From Peptococcaceae bacterium (GTDB lineage: Bacteria; Bacillota; Desulfotomaculia; Desulfotomaculales; Pelotomaculaceae): 32,333 nucleotides of DNA. Numbering within the stretch: position 1 is the first letter of the stretch; each line of letters begins with the position of its first letter. Positions 25,621 to 32,333 of this stretch are shown here, in pieces. The position numbers and the translations under genes are program-made. The stretch is taken from positions 1-32,333 of the forward strand of contig JAAYRI010000064.1 of the NCBI GenBank assembly GCA_012518875.1, given 5' to 3'. Under the pieces are notes generated by a model that made no database searches, was not told the origin of the DNA, and saw only the letters and a list, made by a program, of their open reading frames with translations.

Positions 25621-26827
25621 CGGGCTGAACCTCCCGGCCCAGATGTATTCTTAAACTGCCAGGTTTTGTCGCTCCAGCGAGAACCAGGGTATCCTCCGGT
25701 AGATTCTCTATAATAACCCAGCGCTCGCCTACATTTATATATGTAACCGGTGTTTTCACTGCCTTACCTTTTTGCAAAACCCATACAAAAGGTGTTTTTT
25801 CCGAATAATCTATGAATTGCTTGGGCAGAGCTAAAACCTGTCTATTAGGTTCAGTTAAAATTTCCACATCGGCAACCATACCATGCCTTATGTAACGTTT
25901 TCCGTTTTCTATCGCCAGCCGTAAGAGACAGGTTCCCTTTTGTTCGTCAATCTGTGGGGATATATAAGTTAGTTCGGCCTTAAAATGTTCTCCTGGATAA
26001 GCATCAAAGACTACTAACGCGGACTGCCCCACCTCTAAATTAGAAAGCTCTTTTTGGTCTACATCCGCCTCAACGACCAGATGCTCCTGCCGCAACACTG
26101 TTAGAAGTACCGCCCCATCCGGCACCCATTGGTCGGGGGAAAAATTCACATTACTGATTACCCCCGAAATAGGGGACACTATCTTTTTGTCCTCCACCGC
26201 CTGTTGTGCTATTTTTAATTGAACATCACAAAGAGCAATCCGGGCTTCTATTTCGGCTGCGCCGCTGCCCCCCGCCAGGGAATCCCGAACAAGAACAGCC
26301 TGATTATGCCTGGAAAGCTGCAGTTGATAGTTATTGGCAGCCTTTTCATATTCCACTGCCGGTACGGCACCATGTTCATAAAGGCTTTTCAAGCGGTTCA
26401 TTTCCTTTTCTGCTTCATCTAGCCCTAGCTGGCTCTGGTACATTTCCTCCTCTTGTTTAGGCAAGGCTTCCTCCACAATATTTCTTTGTTTGCTTCGGGC
26501 GAGATCCAGGTCGCCAAGAGCCAACTGTACACCTAGCCTGTCTTGATAATCGTCCATCTGAATTAACAGTTGCCCCTCATGTACCGGTTCTCCCTCAATA
26601 CAATTAATAGTAGAGATCCTTCCACAAGAGTTTGCTGTTACTTCATAGGGCTGGGGGAAACTCACCCTACCACTGGCTAGCACAGTCTGGTTAATGTCCA
26701 CCGGCTTTAACCTGTAGTAGTCAAAGGTGTTTTTTTTAATATACACCCTTATCCCAACCAATAAAATAAGCAGTGCTAGAAAGCCCACCAATACCTTTAT
26801 CCTATTGTTTTTCTTTTTTAACCACAT
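25610..26827 (-). CDS. Membrane-fusion adaptor protein (HlyD/MacA/YknX class)
   Basis: This 405-residue adaptor has one N-terminal membrane anchor (about 11-28) and no lipobox. A lipoyl-like half motif (GRISTINCIEGEPVHEGQLLIQMDD) is followed by a long charged helical hairpin (about 100-200). The second lipoyl half is IVSPISGVISNVNFSPDQWVPDGAVL, and a beta-barrel region follows. It is expected to sit outside the membrane and link to the MacB-like permease. GGGGAGGTAACAA precedes the ATG. No outer-membrane partner is present in the window, which fits a monoderm host. Confidence 0.92.
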   Translation of the reverse strand: MWLKKKNNRIKVLVGFLALLILLVGIRVYIKKNTFDYYRLKPVDINQTVLASGRVSFPQPYEVTANSCGRISTINCIEGEPVHEGQLLIQMDDYQDRLGVQLALGDLDLARSKQRNIVEEALPKQEEEMYQSQLGLDEAEKEMNRLKSLYEHGAVPAVEYEKAANNYQLQLSRHNQAVLVRDSLAGGSGAAEIEARIALCDVQLKIAQQAVEDKKIVSPISGVISNVNFSPDQWVPDGAVLLTVLRQEHLVVEADVDQKELSNLEVGQSALVVFDAYPGEHFKAELTYISPQIDEQKGTCLLRLAIENGKRYIRHGMVADVEILTEPNRQVLALPKQFIDYSEKTPFVWVLQKGKAVKTPVTYINVGERWVIIENLPEDTLVLAGATKPGSLRIHLGREVQPDEV

Positions 26828-26968
26828 TTGTTACCTCCCCAGCCTTGGACATAAGGGCAGCCAGGCGCCTATTAAAATACCCCTATCACTGTGACCCACC
26901 AAAAGATGGTTTTAAGATGATTGCTCATTTGCAAATATGCTCATGAATACATATATCGCTAATGTTAC

Positions 26969-26996
26969 ATTATCATCCAGTTTATCCATTAGTCAA
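26969..26996 (-). promoter_or_regulatory. Sigma-A promoter of the exporter operon
   Basis: On the minus strand TTGACT (26991-26996) and GATAAT (26969-26974) are 16 bases apart. The leader to the adaptor ATG is about 135 bases. Confidence 0.6.
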
Positions 26997-27023
26997 TCCC
27001 CATCCTTATTGCCAGACAAACAA

Positions 27024-27050
27024 ATAACCGGGAAATGCATTCCCGGTTAT
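27024..27050 (-). terminator. Terminator of the aspartase gene
   Basis: ATAACCGGGAA and TTCCCGGTTAT form an 11-bp stem with a 5-base loop. On the minus strand TTGTTTGTC follows. It lies about 80 bases after the aspartase stop. Confidence 0.75.
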
Positions 27051-27131
27051 AATTTATCATTTTTTACTTATGAACCCCATTCCCTGACGTGGACATTGTT
27101 AGCAGGCTCATCCTCCTGAGACTGCCCACAA

Positions 27132-28565
27132 TCACATTTTTCCCAGGAATTCCTTGCCGGAGATGCCCATCCTGGTCATTCCATAAGCATCAAGTATCTT
27201 ATCCAATTTTTCTTCTGTCATCAATTGTTTTTCCAATACTATTTCTCGAACATTGCGTCCATTTCTCATAGCTTCCTTTGCAATAGCACAGGACATCCCG
27301 TATCCCAAATGTGGGTTCAGTGCAGTTACAATGCAAACACTTTTATCCACCATTTCACGACATCGTTCCTTGTTGACAGTGATTCCCTTGATGCATCTGT
27401 CAGCAAAAACATGTTGCACATTTGTCAAAATATTGATGGATTGTAAAAGATTAAAGGCCATTACTGGTTCCATAACATTAAGTTCAAATTGGCCGGCTCC
27501 TGCTGCCAGGGTTACAGCCAAATCATTGCCTGTGACCTGAAAAGCTACCTGGTTGACCACCTCAGGTATGACCGGGTTTACCTTGCCGGGCATTATTGAG
27601 GAACCAGGCTGCATTTGAGGTAAGTTAATCTCCTTCAGTCCACAGTAGGGTCCCGATGCTAGAAGCCGTAGGTCATTGGCGATTTTTGACAACATAGTAG
27701 CCATGTTTTTCATGGAAGATGAAAGCTCAACAAAAGCATCCGTGTTTTGGGTAGCATCAACCAGGTTATCAGCCAGGCGCAACTCTATCCCGGAGATCTG
27801 CCGTAGATTTTCAATTACCCGATCAACATAAGTGGCATCGGCATTGAGGGCCGTACCAACAGCCGTAGCACCCATATTGACTTCAAGTAGCCCTGTGCAT
27901 GCCTGCCGCAGGCGCTGCATGGATCTGGCTACTACAGCGGCATATGCCCCAAATTCCTGACCCATCCGGATAGGCACAGCATCTTGTAAATGTGAACGCC
28001 CTATTTTTAGGATGTCATCAAACTCAACGGATTTTGACTTCAGCCCCTTCTCCACCTCCCCTGTTGCCTGCAGCAAGCCCTTTGCCTTGTTGATTAGGGC
28101 AATGCGCAAGGCGGTTGGGAAGGCATCATTGGTTGATTGGGACATATTTACATGGTTGTTAGCAGAGACAATGCTGTATTCCCCCAGCTTTCCACCAAGA
28201 ATCTCAATAGCCCTGTTAGCAATGACTTCGTTGGCATTCATGTTGATGGAGGTTCCCGCACCACCTTGAATAGGATCAACCACAAACTGATCGTTAAATT
28301 TTCCTTCCATCACTTCCTGTGAGGCATCCATGATAGCTCGCCCGCGCCGTTCATCCAGCAAGTCAGCCTGCATATTGGCAAGAGCAGCTGCCTTCTTCAC
28401 CATTCCCATGGCGCTAATCAAAGCCTCATCCAACCGGTACCCAGTTATTGGAAAGTTTTCTAAAGCCCGTGCAGTTTGAACTCCATAGTAGGCTCCAATG
28501 GGAACTTTCATTTCTCCAATAAAATCCTGTTCAACTCTGTACATATTCATCTGGTGATTTTTCAC
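27132..28565 (-). CDS. aspA: Aspartate ammonia-lyase (aspartase)
   Basis: This enzyme interconverts L-aspartate with fumarate and ammonia. The 477-residue protein belongs to the class II fumarase/aspartase superfamily. The signature loop GSSIMPGKVNP (321-331) holds the catalytic serine. DPIQGGAGTSINMNANEV, NNHVNMSQSTNDAFPTA and GRSHLQDAVP are the other conserved blocks. Resemblance to Bacillus aspartase is closer than to fumarase across the whole length, including QFELNVMEPV. A start at 28604 is open, but AAGGAGAGGG (about 28572-28581) is placed for the GTG at 28565. It appears monocistronic. Confidence 0.92.
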   Translation of the reverse strand: MKNHQMNMYRVEQDFIGEMKVPIGAYYGVQTARALENFPITGYRLDEALISAMGMVKKAAALANMQADLLDERRGRAIMDASQEVMEGKFNDQFVVDPIQGGAGTSINMNANEVIANRAIEILGGKLGEYSIVSANNHVNMSQSTNDAFPTALRIALINKAKGLLQATGEVEKGLKSKSVEFDDILKIGRSHLQDAVPIRMGQEFGAYAAVVARSMQRLRQACTGLLEVNMGATAVGTALNADATYVDRVIENLRQISGIELRLADNLVDATQNTDAFVELSSSMKNMATMLSKIANDLRLLASGPYCGLKEINLPQMQPGSSIMPGKVNPVIPEVVNQVAFQVTGNDLAVTLAAGAGQFELNVMEPVMAFNLLQSINILTNVQHVFADRCIKGITVNKERCREMVDKSVCIVTALNPHLGYGMSCAIAKEAMRNGRNVREIVLEKQLMTEEKLDKILDAYGMTRMGISGKEFLGKM

Positions 28566-28612
28566 AGGGGGTCCCTCTCCTTCATTGCTTAGAATGTATG
28601 TCATAATAATCT

Positions 28613-28643
28613 ATTATAACTGACATCAGCCGCTGAAAGTCAA
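28613..28643 (-). promoter_or_regulatory. aspA promoter with near-palindrome in its spacer
   Basis: On the minus strand TTGACT (28638-28643) and TATAAT (28613-28618) are 19 bases apart, slightly long. The spacer is filled by an imperfect dyad (28621-28642) with outer arms TGAC/GTCA and inner arms CAGC/GCTG. A long spacer over a dyad is seen at MerR-type and repressor-controlled promoters; which applies here is unknown. Confidence 0.6.
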
Positions 28644-28672
28644 TAGTTTTAACCCCCTTACATAAAAAAATT

Positions 28673-28695
28673 TGACCTTTTAACATTTAAGGTCA
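28673..28695 (-). terminator. Intrinsic terminator downstream of the DUF5320-like gene
   Basis: TGACCTT and AAGGTCA pair around 9 bases. On the minus strand AATTTTTTT follows, a good T-run. It isolates aspA from the gene upstream. Confidence 0.8.
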
Positions 28696-28798
28696 TTCCT
28701 GGGGTAAGAACAGCCCCTCTTTTGGCAAAAGAAAAAACCATTAATCCCAGCAAAAAACCACTACCCGGAATCTAAGAGGGAAATGCCCAAAATGGAAA

Positions 28799-28821
28799 TA
28801 ACCAGAGTTCCCCTCCGGTTA
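28799..28821 (-). terminator. First terminator after the DUF5320-like gene
   Basis: TAACCAGAG and CTCCGGTTA on the plus strand form a 9-bp stem (one G-T pair on the minus-strand transcript) with a 5-base loop. TTTCC follows on the minus strand. It is 14 bases after the stop codon; a second terminator lies at 28673-28695. Confidence 0.7.
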
Positions 28822-28834
28822 CTTCTCCTTCTAA

Positions 28835-29155
28835 TTATAGTTCCTCCAGTTGTTTATCAATAACCTCCAGTCGGCTTTGCAGATAATTTTTTTGTTCTTC
28901 CAATAGCTCTTTTTGCGTCTTTGATGATGCTTGGCCGGCAACCAAACCACCGCCCAGGCCCATACCAAAGCCACCACCAAATCCGCGGCCAAAACCACGA
29001 CCAAAACCACGACCAAATCCGCGTCTACAAGCAAAGCCAAATCCTAGCCCGGCACCGGCTCCGTACCCGGCAACATTTGCCTCTGTGCAAGGTCCCAGGC
29101 CCCTTCCAGTCATTGCGCCGGCACCCATTGGGCCAGTTCCATCTCCTCTCGGCAT
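28835..29155 (-). CDS. Glycine-rich DUF5320-like protein
   Basis: The 106-residue protein begins MPRGDGTGPMGAGAMTGRGLGPC, the usual start of the DUF5320 family of small proteins found in anaerobes and archaea. The middle is a run of RGFG units and glycines (about 45-70). The last 35 residues (TQKELLEEQKNYLQSRLEVIDKQLEEL) form a probable coiled coil. Two cysteines (about 23 and 43) flank the glycine region. Function is unknown; such genes often lie near nitrogenase-cofactor (NifX/NifB-like) iron-molybdenum proteins, but none is present here. A perfect AAAGGAGGTG precedes the ATG at 29155. The promoter at 29202-29229 is strong. Confidence 0.8.
   Translation of the reverse strand: MPRGDGTGPMGAGAMTGRGLGPCTEANVAGYGAGAGLGFGFACRRGFGRGFGRGFGRGFGGGFGMGLGGGLVAGQASSKTQKELLEEQKNYLQSRLEVIDKQLEEL
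28977..29024. repeat. Four tandem 12-bp units encoding RGFG repeats
   Basis: Four in-frame 12-base units of the type CCAAAACCACGA or CCAAATCCGCGG lie inside the DUF5320-like gene. Two central units are identical. Slippage could change the number of units between strains. Confidence 0.85.
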
Positions 29156-29201
29156 AATATTCACCTCCTTTGGTTATTGGCATATGCCTCTTACAACACT
29201 T

Positions 29202-29229
29202 ATTGTATACCCTTTTTGACATATGTCAA
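29202..29229 (-). promoter_or_regulatory. Promoter of the DUF5320-like gene with an FNR-like palindrome
   Basis: On the minus strand TTGACA (29224-29229) and TACAAT (29202-29207) are 16 bases apart. The -35 is half of a perfect 14-base palindrome (29216-29229) of the form TTGAC-N4-GTCAA, the geometry of CRP/FNR-family sites. A regulator bound here would block or compete with RNA polymerase. Confidence 0.7.
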
Positions 29230-29516
29230 TAACTAACCGGAGATAATAATCTTGAATTTTCTTTTCCAAAGCGATTATACTGTTTAGTTCGGCAAAAGCA
29301 GTTAAAAACCAACAGTATGGGAACAAGCAGTTTTTCACAGTATAGCAGCAAAAATAAACATCTAAAAGGGAATTACATTTATCATTTAAAAAGGAATTAG
29401 TGTTCGCCAAGTGGAAGAAGGTAGCCGAGAAAAAGAACCTGTTTTAATTTCTTGACTGTAGGGATGGGCAACATGGGGTTTACAACAAAATATATTACAA
29501 TCGCTAGGAGTCGGTT
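29230..29516. other. Divergent intergenic region before the aminotransferase gene
   Basis: No supported gene is present. Two imperfect copies of a short pattern occur, AGCAGTT then CAGTAT (29297-29318 and 29326-29343). A TTGACT at 29452 has no -10 at usual distance, so the aminotransferase promoter is not clear. A minus-strand open frame of 78 codons here lacks a ribosome binding site and coding character. Confidence 0.5.
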
Positions 29517-30638
29517 ATGAAAATAGGAGACTTTAAATTAGAGGTTTTTTTCAACAAGTATGAGTTTTCTGCGCCATATCTTTTGAGCCAGTCAGATTGT
29601 GAATCAATGTCGATTAAAGACCTGCTTAGCTATGAAAAAGACGCTGAAAAGCAATTTTTGAACTGCTGGCTAGGTTATACTGAGGTGGCTGGTGATCCGG
29701 AACTCAGGAGGGTTATTGCGACCCTATATACCACGATGAGACAAAAAAATATAATTGTTCACGCTGGTGCACAGGAACCAATTTTTAACTTTATGAATGT
29801 TTTATTGGATCGTGGTGATCATGTAATCTGCCAATTTCCAATTTATCAATCACTATACGAGGTCGCGAATGCCATCGGTTGTGGGATTTCACGATGGTAT
29901 ATTGAACAATCAACTGATGGCTGGATAATCGATATCAATAAGTTAGAACAGTTAATCCAACCTACCACTAAACTAATTGTTCTTAACAGCCCCAACAATC
30001 CTACTGGTTACACCTTAAAAAGTGAGGAAATTAGGGCCATTGCGGAATTAGCAAAAAAATATGATATTTATGTATTCTGTGATGAGGTTTATAAAGGCGT
30101 TGAGCTGGATGGTGTTAAGCGGCCCTGGTTTGCTGATTTCTATGAAAAAGGTGTCTCACTCGGTGTTATGTCCAAAGCTTATGGGCTGGCAGGCCTGAGA
30201 ATTGGCTGGTTAGCAACCAGGGATGAGGACCTAATAGGTAAACTAGCAAAAATGAAACACTACACAAGCATATGCAGCAGTGGTCCATCTGAATTCCTAT
30301 CAATCGTTGCTCTACAACATAGCCAGAAAATATTAGACAGGAATCTCAAGATCATTGAGAATAACCTTTCAATTGCGCAATCATTTTTCAATAAATATTC
30401 GGATTTGTTTGAATTCAACAAACCAATGGCTGGCCCTGTTGCATTCAATAAGATGAACATCACAATGCCTATAGAAAAATTTTGTAATGCCATGGTCAAA
30501 GAAAAAGGCATTTTGCTACTACCCGCAAATATTTACTCCTTCCCGGGACAATATTTTCGTATGGGATTTGGTAGAAGGAATTTTGCTGATTGTCTGGCAA
30601 TGTTTGAAAGCTATCTGATTGAAAAGAAATATACATAG
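29517..30638 (+). CDS. PLP-dependent class I/II aminotransferase
   Basis: The 373-residue protein has the fold-type I aminotransferase motifs: SPNNPTG (158-164), DEVY (189-192), the Schiff-base lysine Lys220 in SKAYGLAGLRIGW, and a substrate-carboxylate arginine near the C-terminus (PGQYFRMGFGR). It starts with KLEVFFNKYEFSAPYLLSQSDCES, a pattern of a subgroup whose substrates are poorly known and which includes enzymes acting on arginine-derived amino acids. TAGGAG lies ahead of the ATG. It is followed by its own terminator and seems monocistronic. No biosynthetic partners are nearby, so the substrate is not inferred. Confidence 0.88.
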   Translation: MKIGDFKLEVFFNKYEFSAPYLLSQSDCESMSIKDLLSYEKDAEKQFLNCWLGYTEVAGDPELRRVIATLYTTMRQKNIIVHAGAQEPIFNFMNVLLDRGDHVICQFPIYQSLYEVANAIGCGISRWYIEQSTDGWIIDINKLEQLIQPTTKLIVLNSPNNPTGYTLKSEEIRAIAELAKKYDIYVFCDEVYKGVELDGVKRPWFADFYEKGVSLGVMSKAYGLAGLRIGWLATRDEDLIGKLAKMKHYTSICSSGPSEFLSIVALQHSQKILDRNLKIIENNLSIAQSFFNKYSDLFEFNKPMAGPVAFNKMNITMPIEKFCNAMVKEKGILLLPANIYSFPGQYFRMGFGRRNFADCLAMFESYLIEKKYT

Positions 30639-30671
30639 ACACAATAAAAATATTTAACCCATGCCTATTAC

Positions 30672-30712
30672 AAAGGCCACAACCCTTTTTTCAAAGGTAT
30701 CTGTGGCCTTTT
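30672..30712. terminator. Terminator between aminotransferase and the 68-residue gene
   Basis: AAAGGCCACA and TGTGGCCTTT form a 10-bp outer stem, with an inner CCTTT/AAAGG pair. TTTTCTTCT closes and follows it on the plus strand. It lies between convergent genes and may work both ways. Confidence 0.75.
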
Positions 30713-30832
30713 CTTCTAACACCGTAGGAGCCAGGATATTGGCAACGCAAATGCTTATTAGAATCCTGTATTGTTTAAAAAATACCCTCCACCTGGTTTC
30801 CTCCCAAACTGGAAATATCCATCCTCGCTGCC

Positions 30833-31039
30833 TTATCCATAACACATTTTAGTTTGCAAAAATGATTCAACAACAATTAACTCCCCGTCTGATAGAAAAA
30901 GTTTCTCCAGTTTTCCTAATGCCTTTTTTATTTCTTTGGCTCTAGTATCTCCTATATTTGAAACAACAGTTGGAATTTTTCCGATACTAATCAATTCTTC
31001 TTTTGAAAAAAAGAGATTCCCTGTCTCTACCTCACCCAT
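30833..31039 (-). CDS. Unrecognised 68-residue protein
   Basis: I do not recognise this protein. It reads MGEVETGNLFFSKEELISIG, continues through a lysine-rich amphipathic segment (about 33-50, DTRAKEIKKALGKLEK) and ends in MCYG. No signal peptide, membrane segment or metal motif is visible. It is probably real: AAAGGAGGTGAT, an almost complete match to the 16S rRNA tail, lies 5 bases before the ATG at 31039. A longer start at 31051 would overlap this site. It is flanked by hairpins on both sides that share a 15-base repeat, and no clear promoter was found. Confidence 0.6.
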   Translation of the reverse strand: MGEVETGNLFFSKEELISIGKIPTVVSNIGDTRAKEIKKALGKLEKLFLSDGELIVVESFLQTKMCYG

Positions 31040-31375
31040 AAAAATTATCACCTCCTTTACTATAATGTCCTTTTAAACACTGAAATGATTGTTTTATGTG
31101 CATCGCTAATATCAAAGGCCACAACCCACCATGAATAGGGATTGCGGCCTCTCTTCTTTGCTTACCATGTTGTCAGAATCAGGATGACTAATACCGCTGA
31201 AGCTCATTTCTGTATATTCTTGCAAGGAATGGCATAATCCTTCCAGCAGGAGGATCTTTGCATAAAACATTGGGAAGGATACGATTGCATTGCATGGGGT
31301 GATCTGCCAACCCTGCCAAACCTTTGTGATATAATAATGCTGCATGCTTTTGATCAAAAAAAGGGGTTATAAAAA
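31040..31375. other. Intergenic region between the 68-residue gene and recQ
   Basis: This 336-base region holds the ribosome binding site of the small gene, a hairpin at 31116-31150 and a weak recQ promoter (TATAAT at 31330-31335, with TGCCAA 19 bases ahead). Minus-strand open frames here have no ribosome binding sites and look spurious. Confidence 0.5.
31116..31150. terminator. Hairpin sharing a repeat with the 30672-30712 terminator
   Basis: AGGCCACAACCC pairs with GGGATTGCGGCCT with one mismatch and one bulge, around a 10-base loop. CTCTTCTTT follows on the plus strand, TTTGATATT on the minus. The bases at 31113-31127 repeat those at 30671-30685. It may stop read-through toward recQ. Confidence 0.5.
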
Positions 31376-32333
31376 TTGCTAGAAAGGGCAGCAATCTTAT
31401 TAAAAAAACATTTTGGCTACCATTCCTTTAAACCCGGTCAGGAGCAAATTATCTACAGCCTTTTGCAAAGACAGGATACTATGGGAATCATGCCCACCGG
31501 GGGTGGAAAGTCCATATGCTATCAGATCCCCGCTCTAATGTCCGGTGCCACGCTGGTTATTTCACCGTTGATATCCCTAATGAAAGATCAGGTGGAAGCC
31601 CTGTGTAGCCTTGGTATACCAGCTGCTTTTATCAACAGTTCCTTGAACCATAAGGAATTGCTTACTGTTTTGAAAGGGGCCGTACGGGGCATGTATAAAG
31701 TCATTTATGCTGCACCGGAACGGCTGGAAAACGAGCAGTTTATAGATATGGCCAATAACCTGGGGATTACCTTGCTTGCTGTAGACGAAGCACACTGTGT
31801 TTCCCAGTGGGGACACGACTTCCGGCCAGCCTACCTGATGATCAGCCCCTTCATCAAAAAGCTGGCCCAACGCCCGGTAATAGCGGCATTCACAGCTACC
31901 GCCACCCCTGAGGTAACAAGGGATATAATTAACCAACTGGCGCTGGACAAGCCTAATGTGGTTATAACTGAAATTGACCGCGCCAACTTGTTTTTTACTG
32001 TAATCAATGGTGAGAATAAAAGGGGTTTTGTGGATCGTTATCTGGCAGAAAACAAGGATAAGCCGGGTATAATCTATGGTGCCACCAGAAAGGAGGTTGA
32101 TAAACTCCACGCCTACCTGCAGCAAAAAGGATTTAGCACCGGCAAATACCACGCGGGCATGTCGGCGGCTGAAAGGGATTATAGTCAGGAATGTTTTATC
32201 TATGACCACATCAGGGTAATGGTAGCTACCAATGCCTTCGGTATGGGTATAGACAAGTCCAACGTACGTTATGTTATACATTACCATATGCCCAAAAACA
32301 TGGAGGCGTACTATCAGGAAGCAGGACGTGCGG
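31376..32333 (+). CDS. recQ: RecQ-family DNA helicase (5' part, cut by window edge)
   Basis: The first 319 codons of an ATP-dependent 3'-5' DNA helicase are present; the gene continues beyond the window. Motifs in order are the RecQ motif 0 region FKPGQEQII (18-26), Walker A TGGGKS (41-46), DEAH (137-140) with CVSQWGHDFRPAY, FTATATPEV, and ATNAFGMGIDKSNVRYVIHY followed by QEAGRA at the edge. The start is TTG: an in-frame TAA lies two codons upstream, and AAGGGG (31361-31366) is 9 bases ahead. It acts in DNA repair and recombination. Whether the C-terminal RQC and HRDC domains are present cannot be seen. Confidence 0.93.
   Translation, partial: MLERAAILLKKHFGYHSFKPGQEQIIYSLLQRQDTMGIMPTGGGKSICYQIPALMSGATLVISPLISLMKDQVEALCSLGIPAAFINSSLNHKELLTVLKGAVRGMYKVIYAAPERLENEQFIDMANNLGITLLAVDEAHCVSQWGHDFRPAYLMISPFIKKLAQRPVIAAFTATATPEVTRDIINQLALDKPNVVITEIDRANLFFTVINGENKRGFVDRYLAENKDKPGIIYGATRKEVDKLHAYLQQKGFSTGKYHAGMSAAERDYSQECFIYDHIRVMVATNAFGMGIDKSNVRYVIHYHMPKNMEAYYQEAGRA

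Larger units (their letters stand above)
26828..27131. other. Intergenic region between exporter operon and aspartase
   Basis: This 304-base region holds the exporter promoter (26969-26996), a pair of direct TGCTCAT repeats 16 bases apart (26922-26928 and 26938-26944) downstream of it, and the aspartase terminator (27024-27050). Short open frames on the plus strand have no ribosome binding sites and look spurious. Confidence 0.6.

Noticed and set aside
28977-29024. Tandem repeats as a CRISPR array
   Set aside because: Units are 12 bases with no spacers and lie in frame inside a glycine-rich coding region.
29174-29410. Minus-strand 78-codon open frame
   Set aside because: Its end overlaps the promoter and ribosome binding site of the DUF5320-like gene, it starts with TTG without a ribosome binding site, and its composition is not protein-like.
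31577-32287. Long minus-strand open frame of 236 codons
   Set aside because: It is antisense to recQ, whose plus-strand frame shows all helicase motifs. The minus-strand translation has no recognisable domain.

Overview
The window looks like chromosomal DNA of an anaerobic, low-to-moderate GC Gram-positive bacterium of the Clostridia. A Peptococcaceae-like organism (Desulfotomaculum/Pelotomaculum type) would fit, but this is inference. The evidence is: strong AAAGGAGGT-type ribosome binding sites, frequent TTG/GTG starts, sigma-A type promoters, an AsrABC anaerobic sulfite reductase, many ferredoxin-type [4Fe-4S] proteins, a RemA/DUF370-like protein and a full Mrp antiporter. No rRNA, tRNA, CRISPR array, insertion sequence or phage gene was seen. 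The region reads as core metabolism plus transport rather than a mobile island.

Layout: (1) 166-2696 (+) metNIQ methionine importer. (2) 2800-4206 (-) a PurF-like protein that has lost its glutaminase active site. (3) 4397-6724 (-) a polar amino acid ABC importer (binding lipoprotein, permease, ATPase). (4) 6877-9207 (-) three separate units: a flavin/ferredoxin fusion protein behind a consensus promoter with palindromes, an isochorismatase-family hydrolase, and a seven-repeat TPR protein. (5) 9310-15126 (-) a complete mrpABCDEFG Na+/H+ antiporter operon, divergent from an orphan KdpD-type universal-stress-domain protein (15334-16026, +). (6) 16137-20034: an EFR1-type flavodoxin/ferredoxin protein, glucosamine-6-phosphate deaminase, a nitroreductase (+) and an MFS efflux protein. 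(7) 20317-23100 (-) asrABC, reading from asrA at 23100 down to asrC. (8) 23299-23679 (+) a short RemA/DUF370-like protein. (9) 23721-26827 (-) a MacAB/YknXYZ-like exporter (adaptor, permease, ATPase). (10) 27132-28565 (-) aspartase. (11) 28835-29155 (-) a glycine-rich DUF5320-like protein. (12) 29517-30638 (+) a PLP aminotransferase. (13) 30833-31039 (-) an unrecognised 68-residue protein. (14) 31376-end (+) the start of a RecQ helicase, cut by the window edge.

Together the genes suggest an anaerobe that imports methionine and other amino acids, deaminates aspartate, reduces sulfite, handles low-potential electrons through several flavin/Fe-S proteins and controls Na+/H+ balance with Mrp. Items most worth a second look are the glutaminase-dead PurF paralog that keeps counterparts of the four Fe-S ligands, the KdpD-like sensor domain facing the Mrp operon across a shared palindrome, the shortened RemA-like protein, the orphan 68-residue gene, and promoter-embedded palindromes upstream of the PNPOx-ferredoxin, DUF5320 and aspartase genes. 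All functional calls rest on reading motifs by eye; no database search was run.
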